In this document: positions 57,839 through 64,000 of the stretch, one piece after another
Layout of the letters: each line of letters begins with the position of its first letter
How positions within the stretch are numbered: position 1 is the first letter of the stretch
Source of the DNA: Pseudonocardia endophytica
Lineage (GTDB): Bacteria > Actinomycetota > Actinomycetes > Mycobacteriales > Pseudonocardiaceae
Assembly: GCF_004339565.1 (NCBI RefSeq)
Contig: NZ_SMFZ01000002.1
Span: forward strand, 2,170,001 to 2,234,000
Length of the DNA: 64,000 bases
Direction: 5' to 3'
Program-made: the position numbers and the translations under genes
Notes under the pieces: generated by a model
The model's input: only the letters and a program-made list of their open reading frames with translations
Database searches by the model: none
What the model was told of the DNA's origin: nothing

Positions 57839-59205
57839 CCTCCGACGGCACGACCACCGCTTCGGGTCGCCCCGCGTTCTTCCGCGGGGAGTGGCTTCTC
57901 CCCGGTGGGACCGGGTACAAGGCGGCACGTCCCGTGTTCAACCGGCGTGTCGACGCGCGTCCCGAGATCATCGCCCGCTGCGCGGGAGTCTCCGACGTCG
58001 TGTCGGCCGTCGCGTACGCGCGGGGCCGGGGGATGCGGCTGGACGTGCGCAGCACGGGGACCAACCTCGGCGGCGTGACCCACGGCCACGGTCTGGTCGT
58101 CGACCTGTCGCTGATGCGCGGCGTGCGGATACTGCCCGAGCGGAGAGTCGCCCGGATCCAGGGCGGCGTGCGTGGCGGCGACCTGCAGATCGAGGCGGGC
58201 GTGCACGGGCTCGCCGCCGCCACCGGAGGACTGTCACTGACCGGCGTCGGCCTGATGCTCGGTGGCGGCCTCGGCCACCTGTCATCCCGTGCCGGGTACG
58301 CGTGCGACAACATTCTGGCCGTCGAGCTGGTGACGGCGGCCGGTGAGGTGGTTCGGGCGTCGCCGGAGGAGAATCCGGACCTGTTCTGGGGCGTGCGGGG
58401 GTCGACCGGGAACTTCGGTGTGGTGACCGCGCTCGAGGTCCGGCTGCACGAGGTCCCGCCGCTCGTCCACGCGGGCACCATGTCCTGGGCCGTGGACAAC
58501 CTCGACGGGCCGCTGCGAGCGCTGAGGAACTGGGACTGGGCCTCGGAGTACCTGAATCTGCTGCCGCAGCTGGGCTCGTCCTCGCTCGACGGGCGTGGCG
58601 CCCTCGACATCTTCGTGTGCCACTCCGGCGCCGCCGACCTGGCCCGCACGGAGATCGATCGGCTGCGGTCGTTCGGGGCGCCGGACGAGGACGGCATCGC
58701 AGAGGTGCCGTTCACCGAGATGACGTTCATGTTCGACGATCAGTTCCCGGCCACTCGGGCCGCGATCGACGAGCAGCCCGTCACCGTGCTCGGCGACGAG
58801 CTGATCGAGGCCCTGGTCGCGAAGATCCGCGAACCGGCGGGGAGCAGCTTCCGGATGATCGAGATTCTCACCCGCAGGGGCGCGCTCGCCCGCGCGCCGG
58901 AGCATCCGAGCGCGCTGCGCGAGACCGCGGAGCCGCCGACCTGGCAGATCGTCCCCGGCAGCTGGTGGGAGGACGCGGCGGAGGACGAGATGCAGCGGCG
59001 CTGGATCGCCGAGGTCCTCGAGGTCACCCGCCGGATCGGCCCCACCCGAGACGGGTGCGGTCACCCGAACACAGCAGGCGACGAGCGCGACCCGGACGGC
59101 GTCCGCCGCCTGTACGGCGACCGGTTCGACCGCCTGCGCGCCCTCAAGCGCCGGTGGGACCCGGACAACGTGTTCACCGGGAACCAGAACATTCCGCCTG
59201 CCTGA
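57835..59205 (+). CDS. BBE-type FAD-linked oxidase, second paralogue
   Basis: This 456-residue oxidase is a paralogue of the upstream gene (FFRGEWLLPG, VFNRRVDARPEIIARCAGV) and has the same FAD-domain signatures (GVGLMLGGGLGHLSSRAGYA). The covalent-FAD His is Thr76 (STGTNLGG), so again no 8-alpha-histidyl link is expected. The C-terminal substrate domains differ more than the FAD domains, so the two probably act on different intermediates or form a heteromer. ATGA couples it to the first paralogue. Confidence 0.87.
   Translation: MTSDGTTTASGRPAFFRGEWLLPGGTGYKAARPVFNRRVDARPEIIARCAGVSDVVSAVAYARGRGMRLDVRSTGTNLGGVTHGHGLVVDLSLMRGVRILPERRVARIQGGVRGGDLQIEAGVHGLAAATGGLSLTGVGLMLGGGLGHLSSRAGYACDNILAVELVTAAGEVVRASPEENPDLFWGVRGSTGNFGVVTALEVRLHEVPPLVHAGTMSWAVDNLDGPLRALRNWDWASEYLNLLPQLGSSSLDGRGALDIFVCHSGAADLARTEIDRLRSFGAPDEDGIAEVPFTEMTFMFDDQFPATRAAIDEQPVTVLGDELIEALVAKIREPAGSSFRMIEILTRRGALARAPEHPSALRETAEPPTWQIVPGSWWEDAAEDEMQRRWIAEVLEVTRRIGPTRDGCGHPNTAGDERDPDGVRRLYGDRFDRLRALKRRWDPDNVFTGNQNIPPA
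58293..58461 (+). repeat. 169-bp block identical to 56923-57091 (gene-conversion tract, copy B)
   Basis: This is the second copy of the identical block, inside the downstream oxidase gene. Identity ends at the codon after HEVPP (GTC versus CTC). Confidence 0.9.
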
Positions 59206-59235
59206 GGGCAGCACCGGCACCCATGGAGGGGCTGC

Positions 59236-60141
59236 ATGACCGGATCCGAACTCAGCCCGCACACCCACGATGTCACGGTCATCGGTTGCGGTCTGATGGG
59301 AGCAGGGCTGGCGCGCCAGTTCGCGAAGAGCGGGTTCCGGGTGGTGGCCTGGAACCGCACGCACGAGCGGGCCGAGGCACTGGCCGGCGACGGTGTCACG
59401 CCGGTCCGGGCCGTGGTCGACGCGGTCCGGGCCGCGCCGCTGGTCGTGTCGTGCACGTCGACCTACGACACGACGCGCTCTGCGCTCGACCCGGTCGACC
59501 AGTGGCACGGGACGACGCTGGTCAACCTCGCGAACGGCACGCCGGACGAGGCCGACGCGTTCGAGCGGTGGGCGAGAGCGCGGGGTGCCAGGACGCTCGA
59601 GGGCGGCATCTTCTGCTACCCGCAGGACCTCGGCTCGGCCGAGGCGACGATCTACTACTCCGGGCCGGCGATGCTCTGGACGGAGCACGAGCGGACCCTG
59701 ACGGTGCTCGCCGGCTCGTCGCGGCACGTCTCGGAGCAGACGAGGACGGCGAACGTGATGTTCGTCGGGATCTCGGCGTTCTTCATACCTGCGATGAGCG
59801 CGTATGTGGAGGCGGCGACGTACCTGCTGGACCAGGGCGTGTCCCCCGACACGCTGCGCGAGATCACCGTCCCACCGCTGCGGACGATCACCTACACGAC
59901 CGAGGAGACGACGGAGGCGATCACGACCGGTCGCTACGACTCGGACCAGGCGACCGTCGCGCTCTACGCCGAGACGTCGGCGATCTGCCTCGACGCCGTC
60001 CGGGCGGCCGGTCATCGGGCCCGACTGCTCGCCGCGGCCGTCGAGAACCTGGACAGGGCGGAGGCGGCGGGCCTCGGGGGCCTCGGCTTCTACGCGCAGG
60101 CGAAGACCGCCCGGGACCCGGGTACCACCGACACGCACTGA
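59236..60141 (+). CDS. Imine-reductase-like NAD(P)-dependent oxidoreductase
   Basis: The 301-residue product has the Rossmann motif VIGCGLMGAGLA, VVAWNRTHERAEAL (NADP-type Arg/Thr after the second strand), TLVNLANGTPDEADAF and LEGGIFCYPQDLGSAEATIY. The last two are characteristic of the imine reductase / beta-hydroxyacid-dehydrogenase-related family. The C-terminal half would form the dimer with the active-site cleft. It follows the FAD oxidases, so it could reduce a cyclic imine they produce or a related C=O. Closing operon 2, it is followed by 294 bases without a gene. Confidence 0.82.
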   Translation: MTGSELSPHTHDVTVIGCGLMGAGLARQFAKSGFRVVAWNRTHERAEALAGDGVTPVRAVVDAVRAAPLVVSCTSTYDTTRSALDPVDQWHGTTLVNLANGTPDEADAFERWARARGARTLEGGIFCYPQDLGSAEATIYYSGPAMLWTEHERTLTVLAGSSRHVSEQTRTANVMFVGISAFFIPAMSAYVEAATYLLDQGVSPDTLREITVPPLRTITYTTEETTEAITTGRYDSDQATVALYAETSAICLDAVRAAGHRARLLAAAVENLDRAEAAGLGGLGFYAQAKTARDPGTTDTH

Positions 60142-60288
60142 GCCGCGGACCCTCGCGACGCCGGGCGCACGAGACCGACAAAGTCTCCTTCATCTCGACG
60201 CCTGTACGGCAGGGATGAACTCCTCCGCTATCCCATGTCTCGCAGAACTTCCTGCATCTACGGGCACATCCAGGACTGCAGCTATGTA

Positions 60289-60317
60289 CTAACTCAGCTG
60301 TTGTACAGTAATGTTAG
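60289..60317. promoter_or_regulatory. 29-bp palindrome, operator of the permease operon
   Basis: The site has perfect outer arms CTAAC/GTTAG and inner arms CTGT/ACAG. It contains the shared CAGTAA and AACTCA blocks, with TAATGT at the -10 place. It is the most symmetrical of the four sites and the best guide to the protein-binding form. The permease start is about 120 bases downstream. Confidence 0.65.
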
Positions 60318-60435
60318 CCAGCACCAACGGCTCGCGTCGATGTGGTGGGCCGAAGCTGGCGCCCGGATCCCGGGCGCCGTCGTGGCAGCCCGCCTGTCGG
60401 GGGCACGGGCGCCTCAGCTGGATCGGAGAACAGCC

Positions 60436-61932
60436 GTGGATCGTGACACCGAACGTCCGCAGGTGACCGCCGACACGACCACCGAGCCGGCAGGTCTCGA
60501 CGGACACCTCGGCACGCCCGCCCTGCTGCTGTTGACGCTGTCCTACATGGCACCGCTGGTCGCGATGGGCGGCTACGTACCGGTGATCATCGGGTACGGG
60601 CTGGGTGCGGCGACGCCGGTCGTCTACGCCGGCGTGATGGCGGTGATGCTGGTGTTTGCCGTGGGGCTGATGGCGATGGCGCGCCACATGACGACGCCCG
60701 GCGCCTTCTACACCTACATCACCGCGGGGCTCGGGCGGGTCGCAGGTCTCGGTGCCGGATTCGCCGCCCTCACCGGCTACGTCGTGACCGGCGCGGCGAC
60801 CTACGGCCTCGGCGGGATCGTCACCGGCGAGCTGGTCCAGGGACTGTTCCACGGTCCCTCGCTGCCGTGGTGGTTCTGGGCGATCGTGCTCTGGGCCGTG
60901 GTCTCGACGCTGACGATGTTCAACATCGCCGTGTCCGCGCGGGTGCTCACGATCTGCCTCGCCGCCGAGATCGCGATCGTGCTGCTCTGGGACGCACAGG
61001 TGCTGACCCACGGGGGGCCGGCCGGATACGGGCTCGATCTCACCGCACAGCTGGGCACCGGTTCGGTCGGGTTCGCCCTGCTGTTCGGCATCGCCTGCCT
61101 CACCGGCTTCGAGTCGATCCAGGTCTTCCGCGCGGAGACCCGTGAGCCGAACCGCACGATCCCCCGGGCCACCTACCTCACGGTCGTGATCCTGACCGGC
61201 TTCTGGGCGCTCGGCTCCTACGCCTACCTCGTGGCGTACGGCACCGACGCCGCGATCGCGACCGCGGCCACGCCCGCGGAGAGCTTCCTCGCCAGCCTCG
61301 CCCAGTACGCCGGAACGGCCGTTCGGGACGTCGCGAACGTCCTGCTCGTGACGAGCGTCGTCGCGGCCATGCTCGCCGTGCAGAACATCTGCGCCCGCTA
61401 CAGCTTTGCGCTGGGGCGGGACCACGTCCTGCCGCCGTGGCTGGGGGTGGCGCACCCGCGGTACAAGGCGCCGACCAGGGCCGCGGTGGTCGTCGCCCTG
61501 GTCATCGTCGTGATCATCGCTGTGCCGGCCCTGCTGCGGATCGACTCCACGGTCGCCTACGTGGCGCTGCAGGGCATCGGTCTCTGGGTGATCCTCGTGC
61601 TCATGCTCGCGACGTCCGTCGCGATCACCGTCTTCTTCCGGAGGAACCCCGACACCGAGCTCGGGGTGTGGAGGACGACCGTCGCCCCGATGCTCGCCAT
61701 CCTCGGCCTGGGGTACGCGGTTCTGCAGGCCACCGTGAACAGCGACGTGATGGTCGGTGGCAGCGGCGTCGTGGCGGCCTGGTGCATCGCGGCCGTCGTG
61801 GTCGTCGCGGCCGCCGGGATGGTCTACGCGACCTGGCTGCGGACCAGGCGTCCGCAGATCTGGACCCGAATCGGCGGTGTGCACGGTGCGGACGTCGGTC
61901 CGGCGCCGTCCGTCGAACCTGGAACGACATGA
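60436..61932 (+). CDS. APC-superfamily amino acid/amine permease
   Basis: The 498-residue transporter has about 12 hydrophobic helices starting with TPALLLLTLSYMAPLVAMGG, GAFYTYITAGLGRVAGLGAGF and the APC hallmark GFESIQVFRAETREPNRTIP. The GTG at 60436 follows GGAGA. Members carry amino acids, polyamines or related amines, so import of an amine-containing substrate fits the other genes. It heads operon 3. Confidence 0.88.
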   Translation: MDRDTERPQVTADTTTEPAGLDGHLGTPALLLLTLSYMAPLVAMGGYVPVIIGYGLGAATPVVYAGVMAVMLVFAVGLMAMARHMTTPGAFYTYITAGLGRVAGLGAGFAALTGYVVTGAATYGLGGIVTGELVQGLFHGPSLPWWFWAIVLWAVVSTLTMFNIAVSARVLTICLAAEIAIVLLWDAQVLTHGGPAGYGLDLTAQLGTGSVGFALLFGIACLTGFESIQVFRAETREPNRTIPRATYLTVVILTGFWALGSYAYLVAYGTDAAIATAATPAESFLASLAQYAGTAVRDVANVLLVTSVVAAMLAVQNICARYSFALGRDHVLPPWLGVAHPRYKAPTRAAVVVALVIVVIIAVPALLRIDSTVAYVALQGIGLWVILVLMLATSVAITVFFRRNPDTELGVWRTTVAPMLAILGLGYAVLQATVNSDVMVGGSGVVAAWCIAAVVVVAAAGMVYATWLRTRRPQIWTRIGGVHGADVGPAPSVEPGTT

Positions 61933-61955
61933 ACCGAGCAATCTGGAGGAGTCCG

Positions 61956-63140
61956 ATGTCTCAGCGTGCGTACGTTGTCGGGGTCGGGATGGTCCCGTTC
62001 CGCACCCCGAGCAAGTCCGAGTCCTACGACGTGATGGGTGTGAAGGCGGTGCGGGCGGCACTGGCCGATGCGCGCGTCGACCATGGTCTGCTGCAGCAGG
62101 CGTACGCCGGTTACGTCTACGGCGACTCGACCTCTGGTCAGCGCGTGCTCTACGAGGTGGGGCAGACCGGCATCCCGGTGGTGAACGTCAACAACAACTG
62201 CTCGACGGGTTCCTCCGCGCTGTTCCTGGCACGGCAGGCGGTCGAGTCCGGTGCCGCCGACTGCGTGCTGGCGTTGGGGTTCGAGCAGATGCAGCGTGGG
62301 GCGATCACGATGCACTGGACCGACCGGCCCGGCACGTTCGACCGGTTCGACGAGGTCGCGCAGTCGGTGCAGGGCACCTCGGACGCGCCGCTGGCCGCGC
62401 AGTACTTCGGCGGCGCAGGCGCGGCGCACGCGCAGCGCTACGGCACGAAGCCCGAGACGTTCGCGGCGATCTCGGTGAAGTCCCGCAAGCACGCGGCGAA
62501 CAACCCGTACGCGGTGTTCCGCGACCCGCTGACCGTCGAGGAGGTGCTGGGGTCCCCGGCGATCTTCGGACCGCTGACCCGGTTGCAGTGCTGCCCGCCG
62601 ACCTGCGGGGCGGCGGCCGCGGTGATCGCCAGTGAGGAGTTCGCCCGCGCGCACGGGCTGCGGACGGACGTCGCAGTCAAGGCCCAGGCGATGACCACGG
62701 ACTTCGCGTCGACGTTCGACGAGAAGGACATGACCAAGCTCGTCGGCTACGACATGGCCCAGGCCGCGGCCCGGCAGGTGTACGAGGCGTCCGGGGTGTC
62801 GCCGGAGGACATCGGTGTGGCCGAGCTGCACGACTGCTTCACCGCCAACGAGCTGCTGACCTACGAGGCGCTCGGCTTCACGCCGGAGGGAACGGCGGAG
62901 AAGTTCATCTCCGACGGCGACAACACCTACGGCGGCCGGGTCGTCACCAACCCGTCCGGTGGGCTGCTGTCCAAGGGCCACCCGCTCGGCGCGACCGGGC
63001 TGGCCCAGTGCGCCGAGCTGGTGTGGCAGCTGCGTGGTGAGGCCGAGGGACGGCAGGTGGACGGCGCCACGGTCGCCCTGCAGCACAACATCGGTCTCGG
63101 CGGCGCCGCCGTCGTGACGCTCTACGAGAAGGTCAGCTGA
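61956..63140 (+). CDS. SCP-x-type thiolase (lipid-transfer-protein family), intact active site
   Basis: The 394-residue thiolase has all catalytic parts: Cys82 in NNNCSTGS, HDCF in the middle, GHPLGATG and NIGLGGAAVVTLY at the C-terminus. It cleaves a 3-ketoacyl-CoA with CoA. TGGAGGA precedes the ATG at 61956; an in-frame ATG overlapping the permease stop is less likely. It contrasts with the Cys-less protein at 44124: this copy would do true thiolysis. Confidence 0.9.
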   Translation: MSQRAYVVGVGMVPFRTPSKSESYDVMGVKAVRAALADARVDHGLLQQAYAGYVYGDSTSGQRVLYEVGQTGIPVVNVNNNCSTGSSALFLARQAVESGAADCVLALGFEQMQRGAITMHWTDRPGTFDRFDEVAQSVQGTSDAPLAAQYFGGAGAAHAQRYGTKPETFAAISVKSRKHAANNPYAVFRDPLTVEEVLGSPAIFGPLTRLQCCPPTCGAAAAVIASEEFARAHGLRTDVAVKAQAMTTDFASTFDEKDMTKLVGYDMAQAAARQVYEASGVSPEDIGVAELHDCFTANELLTYEALGFTPEGTAEKFISDGDNTYGGRVVTNPSGGLLSKGHPLGATGLAQCAELVWQLRGEAEGRQVDGATVALQHNIGLGGAAVVTLYEKVS

Positions 63141-63143
63141 GAC

Positions 63144-63569
63144 GTGGCCGTCGACCAGGACGCGATCGGGACCGAGTTGCCACCGGTGCAGCTGACCGTC
63201 GACGCCGGCCGCCTGCGGTTCTTCGCCAAGGCGACCGGTGCGCCGGTTCCGGTCGAGGACGCACCCGCCGTGCCGCCGACGTTCCTGTTCAGCATCGAGT
63301 TCGAGCAGCCGGACCCGTTCGCCTGGCTGACCCGGATCGGCGTGGACCTGCGCCATCTCCTGCACGGCGAGCAGTCCTTCGCTTACCACTCGGTCGCGCA
63401 CGCCGGCGACACGCTCGTTGCCACCCCGCGCATCGCCGACGTCTACACGAAGAAGGGCGGCACGATGGAGTTCGTCGTCAAGGACACCGCCGTGACCCGC
63501 GCCGATGGCAGCCAGGTCGCCGACCTCCGAACGGTCGCGATCATCCGCGCCCCGGAGGCGTCCCGATGA
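63144..63569 (+). CDS. MaoC-like dehydratase, N-terminal (FAS1-type) hotdog subunit
   Basis: The 141-residue hotdog protein has GTELPPVQLTVDAGRLRFF, TFLFSIEFEQPDPFAWLTRI and LLHGEQSFAYHSVAHAGDTL, which match the HadA/HadC-like non-catalytic partner subunits. It lacks the catalytic hydratase motif. It overlaps the next gene by ATGA, so the two form a heterodimer. Enoyl-CoA hydration is expected. Confidence 0.86.
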   Translation: MAVDQDAIGTELPPVQLTVDAGRLRFFAKATGAPVPVEDAPAVPPTFLFSIEFEQPDPFAWLTRIGVDLRHLLHGEQSFAYHSVAHAGDTLVATPRIADVYTKKGGTMEFVVKDTAVTRADGSQVADLRTVAIIRAPEASR

Positions 63570-63988
63570 CCGCGGGGACCGGGACGGCCGTGATCGAGCC
63601 CGGCGCCGAGCTGCCGCCGCTCGCGCTGCCGCCGATCTCCCGCACGACGCTCGCGCTGTACGCCGGGGCATCCGGCGACCACAACCCGATCCACATCGAC
63701 ATCGACCTCGCCCGCTCGGCCGGGCTCGCCGACGTGTTCGCCCACGGCATGCTCTCGATGGCCTACCTCGGGCGGCTCCTCACCGGCTGGGTACCGCAGG
63801 AGCGTATCCGCTCGTTACGGGTGCGTTTTGCCGCGCTCACGCCGGTGCACGCCACGCCGACCTGCACCGGACGCGTGGCCTCCGTCGAGGACGGCCTGGC
63901 GACCCTCGAGCTCGCCGTCACGCTCGCCGACGGCACCGTGACCGTCACCGGCGACGCCACCGTCGCCGTCGACCGACACCCCCGCTGA
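63566..63988 (+). CDS. MaoC-like dehydratase, catalytic hotdog subunit
   Basis: The 140-residue product has the hydratase-2 motif ASGDHNPIHIDIDLARSAG with Asp and His of the active site, then VFAHGMLSMAYLGR. It is the HadB-like catalytic partner of the preceding protein. Together they would hydrate the enoyl-CoA formed before thiolysis. The operon may continue beyond the window. Confidence 0.88.
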   Translation: MTAGTGTAVIEPGAELPPLALPPISRTTLALYAGASGDHNPIHIDIDLARSAGLADVFAHGMLSMAYLGRLLTGWVPQERIRSLRVRFAALTPVHATPTCTGRVASVEDGLATLELAVTLADGTVTVTGDATVAVDRHPR

Positions 63989-64000
63989 AAGGTCAGCCGA

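Overview
The window is high-GC, gene-dense DNA of an actinomycete, most likely a Pseudonocardia-like member of the Pseudonocardiaceae. The evidence is frequent GTG starts, short ATGA and GTGA overlaps, several F420- and flavin-dependent enzymes, a mycofactocin-type short-chain dehydrogenase, and gene content matching the Rv2199c-Rv2208 neighbourhood of Mycobacterium tuberculosis. Naming the genus is inference. I saw no rRNA, tRNA or CRISPR.

Bases 1-11.4 kb are a conserved housekeeping block. It starts with the edge of a DUF559 protein, followed by late cobalamin synthesis (cobS, cobT, cobU), a DUF3043 membrane protein, glycerate kinase, an IscA/HesB Fe-S protein, an adenosine-kinase-like PfkB kinase, asparagine synthetase, and cytochrome oxidase subunits II and IV. 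Bases 11.4-18.5 kb hold an acyl-CoA dehydrogenase, two crotonases, a two-component system and a thioredoxin/NHL-repeat protein.

Bases 18.7-23.9 kb form a small catabolic island: a mycofactocin-type SDR, an acyl-CoA-dehydrogenase-like flavin monooxygenase, an AcoR-like GAF/Fis regulator without the sigma-54 loop, and a hormone-sensitive-lipase-type esterase. A GTCTCA/TGAGAC palindrome lies in front of the first and last genes. Bases 24-43.4 kb are a mosaic of single genes: a Nei/Fpg glycosylase, a PAP2 phosphatase, hydrolases, Pgi, DoxX, a HipA-DUF3037 pair, a P450, a metallophosphoesterase, a predicted Zur/Fur-box gene, a His-rich methyltransferase, a Nudix protein, MaoC and AraC proteins, with gene remnants and dispersed palindromic repeats between them.

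The most interesting part is 44.0-64.0 kb, after a decayed IS3-type remnant. It looks like a dedicated catabolic regulon of unknown substrate. Operon 1 (44.1-52.9 kb) encodes a thiolase-like protein without the nucleophilic Cys, a DUF35 partner, two luciferase-like oxidoreductases, a VOC protein, an acyl-CoA ligase, a GMC oxidoreductase and an aldehyde dehydrogenase. Next comes a MerR-XRE-cupin regulator. Operon 2 (54.1-60.1 kb) encodes an F420-dependent glucose-6-phosphate dehydrogenase, a RutA-like monooxygenase, two BBE-type FAD oxidases and an imine-reductase-like protein. Operon 3 (60.4 kb to the edge) encodes an APC permease, an intact SCP-x-type thiolase and two hotdog dehydratase subunits. 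A shared motif centred on CAGTAAGGT stands in front of all four units and doubles as the -10 region. At three of them a start codon lies only 7-8 bases downstream, suggesting leaderless transcripts. A plausible reading is uptake of an amine-containing compound, FAD-dependent oxidation and imine reduction, F420H2 supply by Fgd, oxidation of an alcohol to an acid, CoA activation, and beta-oxidation or retro-aldol chain cleavage. The substrate is a guess.
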